Positions 1-13,065 are shown, counted from the stretch's first letter. The stretch: 64,000 nucleotides of DNA from Ancistrus triradiatus (GCA_025084515.1 JAJAGP010000360.1:62001-126000), one strand, 5' to 3'. Made by a program: numbers and translations. The notes: generated by a model not told the origin, from the letters alone.

Positions 1-65
1 TTTAAAATAATTTAACTCTGTTTTTACATCGTTAACCCCTTAAAGAAAAAAATCCTGGAATATTC

Positions 66-437
66 TATACCATATTTTTCGGATCATAAGGCGCACTTAA
101 AATCCTTTAACTTTCTCAAAAATCGGCAGTGCGCCTAAAAATGCGGTGCGCCTAATGTATGAATTAATTCTGGTTGTGCTTCCTGACCTAGAACCGATTG
201 TAGATGGTACACAGCGCTCATAAATCTGTCAAAATGTTTTAGCACGGCCTTGGTAAGTTACGAAGCTTACGGCCACCGTAGTGCGCAGCATTGCGGAGTA
301 ATACAGTATGTGCTTCAGCATTAAGGAACGTGCATTCATTCATTCATTTTCGAAGCGGATTTCAAACTCAGCGCTCATTTGTTTCATTTAATGCGTCTTA
401 TAACCCGGTGCGCTTTATGTATGAAAAATACGGTATA
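66..437. mobile_element. Non-autonomous DNA transposon (MITE) with ~30-bp terminal inverted repeats
   Basis: The left end TATACCATATTTTTCGGATC is mirrored by a right end ending in AAAAATACGGTATA. The inverted match extends about 30 bp to GGCGCA/TGCGCT, and the terminal TATA is consistent with TA target duplication. There is no transposase. The pattern fits Tc1/mariner-type MITEs common in fish; the superfamily is an inference. Confidence 0.8.
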
Positions 438-3400
438 TACATTGGATTAATTTTATGATCACACTCATATGCTGATGCCACGTTAACAGGTACGGTCTGA
501 TCTGAGGAGACTCGGAAGCTTCTTATCCAGCCTGTCCTATGACCATTCCTGGACCAGACCCTTATTTGCTCCCTCAGGTACCAGACCCTGGTCTATCCTG
601 TACACCAGACCTGGAGTGTGGAGAGTCTTCACCAACGCAGAACTCTACTGTTCCTCTGGACAGAACTAAAATAAAATCTACAGAACGTGCCAGTACCTGT
701 ATTCCTCCTCATGCTCCATACTGATTGGGGTCGCTGATTGGTCCAGGAGGTCCGACCCCTCCATGACCTTCCTTCACCCTGTACAGGTCCAGTCACATCA
801 AAGGTCATATTTATTTAAACTCTGTCACACCTATTTGGAGGACATGTCGTGGTCAGGAATGAGAAACTGCACTACAAGTAACTTTTGACACATTTGAAGG
901 ACTATCTCACATCAAACGTCCCACGGGGGCACCCCTTGTCTGCATGCAGAACCACAGTCTCAGCCCTCTGAAACCCACAAACTCTGATGGTTCCTATGAG
1001 TATTATGACACACTCCTTGTTGGTATCCTGTCCCTCTGTGTCTGTGTCTGTGTTTTGCCTTGCTAGGTCTTCCACTGTCTGAGTTTGAGTTTTGTCCAGG
1101 TTCAGAGGGCTAAAATTAGGAACACTGACCTTTTATCCACTAAAATTAGTTAAGGATCCTAATAAAAGATTAAGCTGAAAGAATCAATTTCACATGACAC
1201 TTAAGCACATCTTTCATCTTCCTCAGTCTGATCTGGTTCCGGAATGTAAGAAATTCTAAAAAAAAATCTAACAAGATCAGATTCAGTCAGGCTGTGGATG
1301 ATGTGTGTAATGACGACAGGTAGAGTACAGTGTGTGTGTGTGTGTGTGTGTGTAAGGCGTGTAAGGCTTCTGTAAATCCTTTCCTCAGGTGTACATGGGT
1401 TCTCGTTGCTCCGGGTCATTTGTTCTTCCTAATTGAACATCTCCAGTCTGACTAATAACCTCAGTGGAGGTTCTGGCTTCCAGCATCTATCTGTGTAACT
1501 CAGAGATAATTAACGCTCTCGTCGTTATCTTTTGGCCAAGCAGGAAAATGGAACGCTGACAAAGTCGCCCACCATCGTGCTGACTTATAATGAAATGAAC
1601 ATGCTACACTGTGCCAGCTGTGCCCACAAATTGCCACCTCTGACCCCAGATGTTATGTATGGAGATCGGAAAATGTTTTTTTTAGTAATAATAACCATCT
1701 CTGCAGTTGATGTTTAGTGCTTAGTGTTTGGTTTAATCCCACATGCCAGACCTTCTGCCCCACTGAGTCATATTTGGTATAACAACTTTAAGCAGTAACA
1801 ATTCTATCCAGATCTGTTTTAGGAACATTTCCAGAATGGAACCCGCAATATATGCAAATTAGAATCCTCCTGCCATCCCATAATAACAGTCTGTCTCATA
1901 AAATACATTACTGTAAAGTGGGGGCATCTGGGGTCTGATCATGTGACGATTGCAGACCAAGACCCACCTTGAGTAGCACTGGGACTTAGGAACCTGCCCT
2001 GGGGGAACAGGCTGACTGGCAACAGTACAAAGATCAACCCCAACTTTCATGGATATCAGCCAACCTAAAAGGACTGGACTGGACTAGACACTGCCTCAGA
2101 CTCTGTACTGCCAGATCTGGTCCCCTGCGACCCTGAATTGGATTATGTGAATATAGAAGATGTATTACTAATGTTGTAACTGTGAAGTCCTGCACTTGGT
2201 GATTTCCGGGAAAGACTCTGGACCTCGACCAGGATAAGTGGACGTTAAACTAACCCTAACCTTAAACCTAATCCAATGGTGTACCGTCCAAGACATGTTT
2301 GTTCTCTGGGCATCCAAACTTTTATCACAGTTTTATTGTCTAAAAAACATCCTGCACCTAAACTATTGTGTAATAAATCCTATAATTTCCATTTCTGTTT
2401 TTTTAGTAAGCAAAACTGAACGACAGAGCAGAATGACGTCTCACCGAGTCGAATATAAATCCTCATTTAAAGCATCACCTCCTCCAGCCAGTCCACACTC
2501 TGAGGAAATTGGGCTTTAGATGGGCTCGACAATTTGGGTCTGTCACCTAGAGAAAACTCATCACCCAAAGCTCACAATGTGAGGGAGGGACAAGAGATCT
2601 TCATTAGAGACTCGATTATTCCTCCATCCAGCTCATCCACATCCTCACTGAGGTAATGAACAGAAACTAAAAACCTCTCCAGAGCTCCAGTCGTTCAGAG
2701 AAGGCGCGGGCCTATTTTGGTGTTTCTTCTGTCGGGGCTTCAATTATTTAAAATAACCAGCACGTAAATAAAAGATGAGGTGAAGGCAGAATCGTGTCTC
2801 TAACTCCTTATGATTTAAGCGTGAATAAGTGCCTAAAAATCGCAGAGGCGTAAATATAAAGATTAAGGTCTAGCACATGGTTCCAGCTCATTACTAAGCA
2901 GCAGACCTTCCTCCACACTGGGACACCTTAGAGACGCCAGCTGACCTAATGAGTGTCTTTAGAATGTATTAAGAGAAAAAACACATAGGGGAGAACATGC
3001 AAACACCGTTATAGTCCAGGCTGGGACTCGAACCTAAGACTGTGGAGCTGTGAGGTGACATGCTGAGCAAACTATGAATAATTTGACTGAATCTAAAAAT
3101 AAAAAATTGGAGTAATTACATTAAGATGTAAATATAATAAGATTATTACAATTAGTACATTATAAATTTATTATTTATTTAGGTTTTGTTTAGTTTTTGC
3201 TGTCACAGCACCATATGGAATGATTAAAAATTAGAAAAATTATTTCCAATTCTAAGGAATGCATCTATTTTAATTGTTATATGTCTGTATTTTTTATCTG
3301 GACTTTTATTTTTTATAATTTTGTATCTTCATATTTTAACAGCAGAGGTTGCTGTTTCAGTGGTAGGGCTCTCTTCCCTCAGGCACAGCCTTCGTTGGAG

Positions 3401-3463
3401 ACAGGGGTATTAGACCACTGTGCCACCAGAGCGCCCTCTATCTGTATTAGAGTACATTTAAGA
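438..3463. other. Intergenic sequence, no gene
   Basis: Only short chance ORFs. (TG)n at 1332-1353. A degenerate tRNA-SINE fragment in reverse orientation near 2985-3075 has a GGGACTCGAACC-type B-box complement and the GTGAGGTGACA motif. Nothing else recognised. Confidence 0.6.
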
Positions 3464-3648
3464 TTACATTTACATTTACATTTACATTTACAGCACTTAC
3501 AATTGGTACAATCTTACAGCAATTTCCAAGCAATTGTGGGTTAAGGGTCTTGCTCAAGGACCCAACAGTGACAGCTTGGCAGAGGTGGGATTTGAACCCT
3601 GGACTTCTGGTCCAGAGTCCAGTACCTTAACCGCTAGGCTACCAGTCC
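3464..3648 (-). mobile_element. tRNA-derived SINE, TGTAAA-tailed family, copy 1
   Basis: Read on the minus strand: a tRNA-like head with A-box-like TAGCCTAGCGGTTAAGG and B-box GGTTCAAATCCC, a body with CTTGAGCAAGACCCTTAACC, and a TGTAAATGTAAATG tail. The 3' body (the GGATAAGGGCGTCTGCTAAATG region) is deleted in this copy. Confidence 0.85.
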
Positions 3649-4211
3649 CCTAATATAATGCCCACTTTAGATCCTTTTATATTATATTTATTATATTATA
3701 AAAAAGCAGTTTTCTGTTCAAACTGCGTAATCTTGGACTTGTGCTATTAATGCAGAGCTTATAGATCCATCTTTAGAACAATAAGGCATCCGTCATGAAA
3801 ATGTTCTTTATTATTGTTTTCATGTGATGCAAACATACACTTTTACAGGGACCTGCATCTATAATATCGTAACATTAATCTGAATAAAGAGGAAAGAAGC
3901 TTTTAGGGTCACTTAATCCAGAACTGTAACTATGTAAGCATCAAAGCACAACAGAAAACATAAAGAACAACAACAACCTCCAACAAAATCCCGAAAAAAA
4001 GCAGCCTCAAAGTGAACGAGCTGTTCTGTGTGATTTATACCCAGCACCAAGCAGGGGCACAAACTTTCTCCAAACTCCTGGTGTAATTTCTCCTGCTTTA
4101 TCTCAGACTGAGGAGACGGAGGCAGTGTTTGAAATGCTAATGAGAAGAATCTACAAAAGCTCATTTGACAGATCAAACGGTACCCATTATTCTCCTTAAA
4201 GACAGAGAGAC

Positions 4212-4275
<64 letters not shown>

Positions 4276-5079
4276 TGTGTGTGTCTGTGTGTGTTTGTGT
4301 GCGCATGTGTGACAAACTGACACTCTGTTCCGGCCTTGTGCGCCGTGCTGCTAGTTAGATCCCGAACAGGATCTTTTCAGATGTTCATGGGTTTGATCTC
4401 CCCTCTCTAAATGATCTGCTATAGTTTTGGATGAATTCTTGGACGGGTTAAAGCTCTTCCTGAAGATGTGTCTCTGAGGTATGATCTGGTATCTCCAGGT
4501 AACATCACCGTCCGTTTAGGATCTCATATCCGAACGCTGCTGTCTCACAGCTCACAGCTCTGAAGTCTCTTCTCGTCTGTAGAGTTTGAAATGAGTTTGT
4601 GTGTTGCAGCAGCTGTGGAGCTCTGATAAGGAGACGTTAATGCATCTTTCTCTCCACTCCAGCAGACCCCCTCAGCTCTCATTATTAAACCTGATAGCTG
4701 CTTTCTCCTCACTTCTTCAGAAGGGCGAAGGATCAGACCATACAGGACTCAGGATTTAGGAGTTACTCCTACATACCTGTAGAGCTTTACCACCACAGCA
4801 CCTCCCTCAGGAACTGAACCAGTGTCTGGTCCACTCAGATTGTTCTGATCTTCGTCCTTGTACTCTCTGATCTCAACATCATTATTCTGCAGGAAGCAGC
4901 AGGAGATGGAATGGTCATAAATATTAGTGATAGACTGATTAATCGAGCTGATTAATGCCATTTTGAAATAATCGGCATCAGCTGATCCCTGTGCTCATGA
5001 GGCTGATATTAAAATCTAGTTATGTGAAAATGCAGTGCATGTGTAGCATGAGACCCCGGCAGCATTAGCTATAGCAGCA
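3649..5079. other. Intergenic sequence with (GT)n
   Basis: A long (GT)n array at 4213-4274 with interrupted units to about 4310. The remaining sequence shows no gene or recognised repeat. Confidence 0.7.
4213..4310. repeat. (GT)n microsatellite
   Basis: About 31 pure GT units followed by interrupted units (GTCT, GTTT, GCGC). The His/Thr-rich ORF across it on the minus strand is an artefact. Confidence 0.97.
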
Positions 5080-5914
5080 TAGCTAGAAAGAGAAGAACTG
5101 GTAGGAAACACAGCCAAGAGGGATCACATGAGACATCGGCAACCCCACGGGAGGCAGAAGACAGCAATCCAATGTCTCTGATCACCATAAGACTCTTTGA
5201 CTATGAACCCCCAGCTCTGCCCTTAGTCTAAGGCAAGGATGCACGAGTCAAGATCAAGAGGACTAAATCCCAGTTCAGCCAGACCGCCCACTCGACACTC
5301 CCGGCTAACGGACAAGGCAGGCAGGTCAGACATGACTCCAGACTCCAGCACCAGTGACCCGAGCCATGCATCCTGGTCTAAATTTAGTAAATAAGTATGT
5401 CTTTAGCCTAGACTTAAAATTTTGGAGAGTGTCTGAGTCTTGAACGAAAGTGGGAAGTTTATTCCATAGTTGGGGGGCCATGTATGAGAAAGCCTTTCCC
5501 ACTGCTGTAACTTTTTTAATTCTAGGAACTAAAAGAAGTTCTGTACCCTGCGAACGGATTAGACGAGTTGGATTGTAAAACTCTAAGAGTTCACTCAGAT
5601 AATGTGGGCCAGGCCATGTAGAGCTTTATAAGTTATAAGAAGTATTTTGTAATCAATGCGGAATTTGACTGGTAACCAGTGCAGTGATGATAGAACAGGA
5701 GTGATATGATCAAATTTTCTAGTTCGAGTTAGCACTCAGGCAGCTGCATTCTGAACTAACTGAAGTTTATTTATAGATTTACTAGAGCATCCAGTAAGAA
5801 GTAAGGCGTTACAGTAATCCAACCTTGAGGTTATAAACGCATGAACAAGTTTCTCTGCATCATTAAAAGAGAGGATATTTCTATTTTTATTAAGTTTGGC
5901 GATATTACGTAATT

Positions 5915-6859
5915 AGAGAGATAGAGAGATAAAACTTTATTGTCCCGAGGGAAATTTGTCTTGGACACATACAATACAGTGCCTGCTATATAAAAAACAT
6001 AAATATGACAATAAAGACACATTCAAATCCACCAATTCAAATCCATGACATTCAACCATACATTACGAAGGATTACTTCTAGCACACATTGCATTTAAAG
6101 CTTTAATGGACAGTGGAACAAAAGAGTTCTTTAAACGATTGAGCCTGCACTGGGGCATTCTAAAACGTCTACCTGACGGAAGAAGCTGATACTCAGAATA
6201 GAGAACATGCGTGGGGTCTGAAACAATTTTTTGGGCCTGCCTAATGACTCTTTCATCAAAGACAGACTGAAGTGTAGGGTACTGCGTGACTCCAATGATC
6301 TTCATTGCCCTCTGTATAAGTCGGCTGATCTGGGTTCTCAACTTCACATTAAGGTTACCAAACCACGTTGAGATGCCATACCGAAAAATGCTCTCAATTA
6401 CAGCACGATAAAAGAGAAGCAACACTTTCTGACTAACACCAAAAGCCCTCAACCTACGAAGAAAGTGTAATCGCTGTTGTACCCTTATGCAAACACTTTC
6501 TACCTGGACACTCCACTTTAGTTTATTATCCATATGTATGCCCAGATATCTATAAGAACTAACCTGGGCTATACTCTGATCATGTATAACTAATGGTGTA
6601 TGATCTCCAATAGATTTAGGGTCAAAAACCATTTCCTCCGTTTTCTTGGTGTTGAGAGTAAGAAAGTGTTTTTCACACCACAAAAAAAAAATCCTGGATC
6701 TCTTGTTTGTAACCAGCTACATCTGATATGTCAGACATAAGGCCCAGGATTGCTGTATCATCTGAGAATTTAAACATATAATTATTCATCGTACTACATG
6801 TACATTCATTGGTGTACATGGTGAACAGGACTGGGGAGCTAACGCACCCCTGAGAAAGA
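5915..6859 (-). mobile_element. Second LINE fragment (RT C-terminus to 3' end) nested in the L2-like LINE
   Basis: 5'-truncated LINE. It begins within the RT (SQGCVSSPVLFTMYTNE, then FSDDTAILGL, the xxDD block), continues through LTLNTKKTEEMVFDP, YRYLGIHMDNKLKW and LLPSGRRFRMP, and ends in a 3' UTR reading GGGACAATAAAGTTTTATCT and CTCTATCTCTCT. Flanking AATT at 5911-5914 and 6860-6863 is a candidate target duplication. This LINE type is common in fish; I do not assign a clade (I- or Rex1-like possible). Confidence 0.82.
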
Positions 6860-7038
6860 AATTGAAAGAAAGCAGTTTGAGTGATGCTGCTAATGTGTGC
6901 ATCAAAGGAGAGATCTGAATCAAATGCGACCCCTAAGTTTTTTACAGATGGACTGGGCAATACTGGACAGCCATCTAGATTTAAGATAGATGTAGCCAAC
7001 CTGTCTCTCACAGCCTTGGGTCCCACTAATAGAACCTC

Positions 7039-7235
7039 ACATTTACATTTTACATTTACAGCATTTAGCAAACGCCTTTATCCAGAGCGACTTACAATTG
7101 ATACAGTCTTACAATCCAAGCAATTGTGGGTTAAGGGCCTTTCTCAAGGACCCAACAGTGGCAGCTTTGGCAAAGGTGGGGATTTGAACCCTGGACCTTC
7201 TGGTACAGAGTCCAGTACCTTATTCGCTAGGCTAT
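7039..7235 (-). mobile_element. tRNA-derived SINE, TGTAAA-tailed family, copy 2 (inside the LINE RT)
   Basis: Full-length copy: tRNA-like head near 7235-7180, body with CTTGAGAAAGGCCCTTAACC, 3' region with GATAAAGGCGTTTGCTAAATG and a TGTAAATGTAAAATGTAAATG tail. It separates LLLNSD from EVLLVGPKAVRDR of the L2-like RT, so it arrived after the LINE. Confidence 0.9.
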
Positions 7236-7960
7236 CTGAGTTAAGTAGGAGAAAATTAAATAACATCCAATCTTTTATTTCCTTTACACAGTCCTCAATT
7301 TTGTTGATTGTAAGGCTGTCATTAGGTTTGGCTGATATGTACAGCTGTGTATCATCTGCATAGCAGTGGAAACTAATGCCATGTTTACGCATAACTGAGC
7401 CTAGTGGCAGCATGTACAGAGAGAATAAAAGCGGGCCAAGCACTGACCCCTGAGGCACGCCATACTTCACTTTTGAGAGCTTAGACCTTAGATTATTTAT
7501 ATGAACAAACTGGTACCAGTCGGTTAAGTAGGATTTAAACCAAGAAACTGCTGATCCCTTAATACCTACAGTATTCTAGTCTGTTTAGTAAAACATCATG
7601 ATCTATAGTGTCAAATGCTGCACTTAAATCTAACAGAACAATAAAAGAAACACATCCCTTATCTGAGGACATTAACAAGTCATTTAGTACCCTAATTAGT
7701 GCTGTTTCAGTACTATGATGGGGCCTGAAGCCAGACTGAAATGTTTCATAAATATCATTCCTTTGGAGGTAACTGCAGAGCAGCTGATAGACAGCTTTTT
7801 CTAAAACTTTGGACAGAAACGGTAGATTTGAAATTGGTCTATAATTAGATATCACACAAGGGTCAAGATTGGCTTTTTTAATCAGTGGTTTAATAACGGC
7901 AGACTTAAAGGATTTGGGCACATAACCTAAGGTAAGGGATGAATTTAAAATAACTAACAC
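7144..7960 (-). pseudogene. LINE reverse transcriptase remnant
   Basis: The upper part (7559-7960) carries RT blocks with SNYRPISN, GFRPHHSTET and LDLSAAFDTIDHD. The lower part (7237-7470) carries VPQGSVLGPLLFSLYM and the catalytic YADD at 7351-7362. The two parts are in different frames, so the enzyme is inactive. The lower ORF runs on into an inserted SINE at 7235. Confidence 0.88.
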
Positions 7961-8644
7961 TGGCTCTATAACACTAGGTAATACTTGTTTGAGTAAACGT
8001 GTAGGAATTGGATCTAATAAACATGTTGATGACTTAGACGAGCTGATCAGTGCGTATAGTTCAGTATTAGTAATTGGGGTAAAAAGATTCTAACCTTGAT
8101 TTACAGCTAATTGAACAGATGTCTTCACTAGTGCTTGCATCTGGAAGGTTGCTGCTGAATAGTTTGGTGATGTGATGAGAGCATCGAGTTTGATTGCCTA
8201 ATGTTTTCTATCTATCATTAAAGAAAGTCAAGAAATCATTACTGTTAAAAAATTACACAGAACGTGAGAATTACTTTCTGTAGGGTTTTTTGTTAGTTTG
8301 GAGACTGTATTAAGAGAAAAATCTTGGATTATTCTTATTTTTCTCTATGATTGAAGAGAAGTATGCAGCTTTTAGCTTTAGTGAGGGCATGCTTATACTC
8401 TGCCATGCTTGTCCCTTCAAGCAATCTTAAACACCTCCAATTTACTATGTCTCCACTTGCGCTCTAGATGCCGTATTCTTTGCTTTAAGGTACAGGTATG
8501 GTCATTATACCATGGTGCTAGCCTTTTTTCCCTAATGCGTTTGACCCTAGGCAGGAGCAATCGTGTCCAGGGTTGAGCAAAGCACACATTCTAATTGGTC
8601 ATTTACACACTCAAGATGATTGATCTCCGTAGGTGTATTAAATT

Positions 8645-9208
8645 TCAAGTCTGGTAGGTTTTCAATAAACGCAGCTGGAGTAGCAGATGTGATAGTGCGC
8701 TTGGTGTATAACGAGGCAGAAGGATTTTATTTATTAGAGATAGCTCAAATACTAAAAGATAGTGATCTGAAATCAAATCACTTTGTGGGAAAACATCAAG
8801 GTTATCTATATTGATACCAAATGTTAATATTAGATCTAAAGTATGATTACAGCGGTGGGTTGGTCCCATCACATTCTGAGTGATACCCATGGATTCTAAG
8901 ATGGACTCGAAAGCAATTTTAAGTGGATCCTGCTCGTCGAAGTGAATATTGAAATCACCTACAATTAAAACCTTATCTGTTGACAGTAGTAAGCAGGAAA
9001 CAAAGTTAGCAAATTCCTGAAGAAATTATGAATAGGGACCAGGAGGGCAGTAAATAGTGATAAGCTGAAAAGAGTGTGGTTTTGACTTCCATAACGATGG
9101 ATCAGTCACATTAAGAATCAGTATTTCAAAAGAATTAGCCTTGTAATGGGATTTAGTTATAACACCTAGCTTTTTGTCAAAAATTGTGGCTATGCCTCCC
9201 CCCCTCAA
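8645..9208 (-). pseudogene. LINE AP endonuclease remnant
   Basis: Fragments GGGIATIFDKKLG and LITIYCPPGPYS are followed by the motif GDFNIHFDEQDPL read between the two ORF pieces, then DLILTFGINI and SDLISDHYLLVFE. GDFN and SDH are catalytic motifs of the endonuclease/exonuclease/phosphatase fold. It is broken by at least one frame change. Confidence 0.8.
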
Positions 9209-9638
9209 CCATTTGGACGAGGGCGATTAGCATGACTGTATCCAGGAGGTGAGGCTTCGTTTAAGGCTAAATATTCATCAGGTCTAATCCAAGTCTCAGT
9301 GAGACAGAGAGCGTGTAAGCGTTTATCAGTAATTATTTCATTTACAATCACTGCTTTGTTTGTAAGTGATCTAATGTTAAGTAATCCTAGCTTTAGTCTA
9401 AGGTTGTTATTTTTATGGGAGCTATCTGTGTGTATACTAATGAGGTTATTAAAACGCTTTTTGAGAGCGTTTACATTTAGGGCAGATGCGGGTAACAGAC
9501 AAATTCAATAACGTGAGTTCTGGGTGACGGTGCATAGCTACCAGCAGACAGTTGGTTAAGCTGGTCTGTCTGCTGCCTGACCCCTGCTCTGGATAGTCAG
9601 CCCCTAACCAATCGGGCCATAAGACTATGGGCAATGTT

Positions 9639-9854
9639 TCAGGAGATGAGAGCAGCACCCTCCCGAGTGGGATGGACACCATCCCATCCTAAAAGGCCAG
9701 GCTTACCCTCAAAGCCCAAGTTGTTTTCAGAGCACCACTTGGACAGCCAGCAGTTCAGCGACCATAACCTGCTGTAGGCTTGGTCACCTCGCCGCATTGG
9801 GATGGAGCCAGAGCACACTACTGCATCGGACATTGCCTTCGCCACTCTAACCAC
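9639..9854 (-). pseudogene. LINE ORF1 remnant with SGNH esterase-like end
   Basis: Fragment ending DGVHPTREGAALIS. The D-x-x-H arrangement is that of the last catalytic block of SGNH hydrolases, which are known to form ORF1 of some CR1/L2 LINEs. The upstream GDS block is not visible, so this is a truncated non-functional copy. Confidence 0.7.
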
Positions 9855-9960
9855 CTCTACAAAATTAGCCTTAGTAACCTCTGACTGGCGAAGGTGTATA
9901 TCATTACATCAGAGAAACTTTGTTTTCTTGAATTACAATTTGCTGCTCTAAACTGGGAGT

Positions 9961-12900
9961 GGGATTAAAAACGAAACGATGCTGCTAACATGAGCACGAC
10001 TCTAACATCGCTTTTTGTTTTTTTCCCAGAAACAAGCTGTTGTAACCATAAATAATAAACCTTGTTTTAATATTTATAAAAAAGACAGAGAGCAGAGATA
10101 GTGCATTTGTAGCTTACAAAAATGCTCATTTAAGTTCAGTGATTCTGTGTCTCACTTATATTGTTAGTTTTATTAGTTGCCCATCCCAAAAAAAAAATTG
10201 TGATATTGGCAATACATATAGGCCATCGGTCACCCTGCTCCCTAAATATCAGCATCAGCATCAGACACTAAAGACACAGATCTGTCAACCACTAATAAAT
10301 ATATTAAAATAAACTCAAATTAAAGATTGAATCATGCTCTTTGTAAACCAGACATTCAGCGTATAACCTGGGACGCCGTCGCCTCTCAGTATAAGATATC
10401 AGACTAATCAGATCTCTAAATTATTTCTACTCTAGGGTGGTAAGCTGAAGTTCATTGCACAACGTTGATCTTTAATGTTTCATGGAGACTCATAGAGTGA
10501 TTCTCATTTACATTTCATTTTAAAAAAACTGATGTTTTTCCTAAAATTGCTTAGCTGAGATGGCATTAGAGACGATTAAAGGAGTAAAAGATGAGAATCT
10601 GGTTTCATATTTTAAGAAGTAACAGTAATTATTAATTAGTAAATGATGAAAAAGCAATCAAAATCAATCCTGAGTTCAGAACTAAAGCTTTGTAACCCTT
10701 ATTAAATACGTTTGGTTACATTAATGCAAACAACTCCCAGTTTCACCTCTTATTCCTGAACGTTTCATTTCTGTATTTAATTTTGAATAGTAAAAGTCAG
10801 GCTTCCAGAGAGAGGAGATAATTTGTTTGATCAAGGATACTGGAAAATCCAAAAACTGGTTTATACAAATAAAATGGGAATTCATAAGGTGAATAAAATG
10901 TCTCAAATCTAATAATAATTCACAGAATCTAAAGTGAAAGATCTGTGCTACAGCTCAAGAGGAGACACATGAGATTACTGAGGTCTTTATCCCAGGAGAC
11001 ACTCTAAAGTCTTTAAAGTCTCATTTGTCTTTCCATTTGATCTCATTCTTATCTAGGAGAAACTATAGAGATATTAAGGAGATCTCCTTTCAAATCAAAT
11101 CAGCTTATTAAACTTGTAAAAAGGTTTCGGTCTTTTCTTTCTCTTTAATTTTCTATACACACAGAACGTTCTGGCAGCACAGGGTAAAGGGTGGGAACCT
11201 GGGCACTAGTTCATAGCAGGACACATAGGAACACTTTAGAGATGCTGATTGACCTATGGCATGTCTTTGGAGCGTAGGAGGAAACTTGGATTAGGAAACT
11301 TAAACCCTGTTGTGTATGTGGTATATATATTAAACCCTAAACTGTATTTAGATCATTAAAAACGTTTGTTTCCACGTTTCAATGCTGCATGTTCATGCTC
11401 AGACTGATGGAGCAAAGTTAAAGTAATAAGTTAGATAAAGTTTAAATTTTTTGTGTAAATGTTTTTGGTATAACAGCACATGTAAAGCTTTTAGATTATT
11501 TAGCAATGTTCTATTAAATGCATTAAACATTTAAATCAGTACTAATTCAGTTAAACCTGTTGAAATGCTCCAGCACGTCTGCAGTTGAGCTTTTTATATT
11601 TCAGTGGATTTGTTATTTCCGTTTTTTCAGGAATTGGCGTGATCCTGCATGAAGTTGAAACAATTCCAAAATGTTAAATAAGGAGCAGGAGCCGCTGGAC
11701 TCGGTATTGTTTCCCATTATTACAGAGATCAATAAAAGACTCGTTGAATAATTACCTGTGATCAGCGTGCTGTGAAATCATATGTCAGAGAACGTGGACA
11801 GAACCCCGACGACCTTCAGATCTCCATCACACCTGCACCATCAGAGATAAGATCCATCAGATCCACATCACAAACCCATCAGCAGGAAATGATATTGATT
11901 AAGGGTTCTGTGTTAAACCTAGTGCAGACTGAACCAATCATCTACTGTAAGAGAGATTAAAAAAGAACATATTCCTATCACACACAACTGTGGCTTCATA
12001 ATTTAAAGAACATCTTACCAACTGTTAAGCACGGTGGTTGGTCTGTAGCACTTTAGAAAGCACAGAGGACAGACCGGATTCTGCTAAAGAGCTGTCGTGT
12101 TTTGTGGTTGGTGTAATTCCTGATATCAATTATACAATTATTTTTCTTCTTTTTATATTGTAAAAGGAAGTTATGTTATGTTACCCAGTGCTGGTATTGT
12201 GTGTTATGTTACTCTATGGAGCACAAAATAGATGATGATCATTAGCAGATGCAGGACCAGATGTTTGCTGCCTGCCTCTGACAGTAATCCAGATGTTTTG
12301 AAGGACGCTATGGAGCGACGGACCCTCTAATGGGAAACACAAGGGCTCTCAAATGGAATTAAATATGATTCTTTATTACAATTATACAACATTACACAGT
12401 TTATTAGCTCAGTCCGGTGAGGGTCCAGGATTATGACGATACAATTATTTACACTTTAAAAATAATTTTATTCCTTAAAGCTTTATTCTGCTGCTCCTTA
12501 GAGACAGCACATTTACAGTCCGACCCCACGACATGACTGGACCTCGAGCTGGGAAATGATTCAGATAACAGATTTTTACTGGTTCCTGTAAACTTAGAAG
12601 GTTAGCTCTGACACCTCACAGCAGGGATCCTCAGATCAATCCTGACCTCAGACTCTGCCCATGTGGAGTTTGCATGTTCTCCCTGTGTCTGTGTGGGTGG
12701 GTGGGTGTCTCTGGGTACTGATTGGTATTTTATAACCTTACTCCTGTCATGGGAAGCCGTTGATGCTAATGTAATGATAAATAAACAAATGTGAAGGTTT
12801 TGATTTTCAAACAAACTTAATAATAAATTATCCATTACTTTTTCTGTACAGTTTTAGAAACCGTTAATGATTAAAATGTGCAGGAATGTGTAGAAATATT

Positions 12901-13045
12901 CTACCAGAGTCTTTAATTATCTCGTAATAATATAAGCTGTATACAATTTATAACCTTCATTGTTTCTACGCACGTTCAATTCTACTTTGTTATATTAAGT
13001 CTGTTTAATTCATTCCTAACTGATCAGTCCCTCTTGTCACAGATC
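9961..13045. other. Intergenic sequence, no gene
   Basis: AT-rich, with only chance ORFs. There is a degenerate tRNA-SINE body at about 11190-11300 (ATGTCTTTGGAGCGTAGGAGGAAAC-like) and a plus-strand copy at 12590-12720 with GGAGTTTGCATGTTCTCCCTG. Confidence 0.6.
12590..12725 (+). mobile_element. tRNA-SINE fragment (GGAGTTTGCATGTTCTCCC family)
   Basis: It carries a degenerate head (CACCTCACAGCAGGGATCC, GATCAATCCTGACCTC) and the conserved body GTGGAGTTTGCATGTTCTCC then TGTCTGTGTGGGTG. It is the same family as 50030-50217. Confidence 0.65.
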
Positions 13046-13065
13046 GCCTCAGACTTAGGCTCGCT

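Larger units (their letters stand above)
5080..9960 (-). mobile_element. L2-like non-LTR retrotransposon, degenerate and interrupted
   Basis: LINE on the minus strand. From 5' to 3': an ORF1 end with an esterase-like motif (9639-9854), an AP endonuclease with GDFNIH and a SDH motif (8645-9208 and adjacent), reverse transcriptase with NYRPISNLPFLSKVLEK, FQSGFRPHHSTETAL and CYADDTQLYIS (7144-7960), and the C-terminal RT region with DYCNALLLTG and HWLPVKFRI-type motifs (5380-5910). It has multiple stops and frameshifts. A SINE (7039-7235) and a second LINE (5915-6859) are inserted in it. Family assignment rests on RT motifs plus the esterase ORF1, which is known from CR1/L2 elements. Confidence 0.85.

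Noticed and set aside
539..724. Small plus-strand ORF near the window start
   Set aside because: Chance ORF with Pro/Leu-rich low-information sequence and no supporting context.
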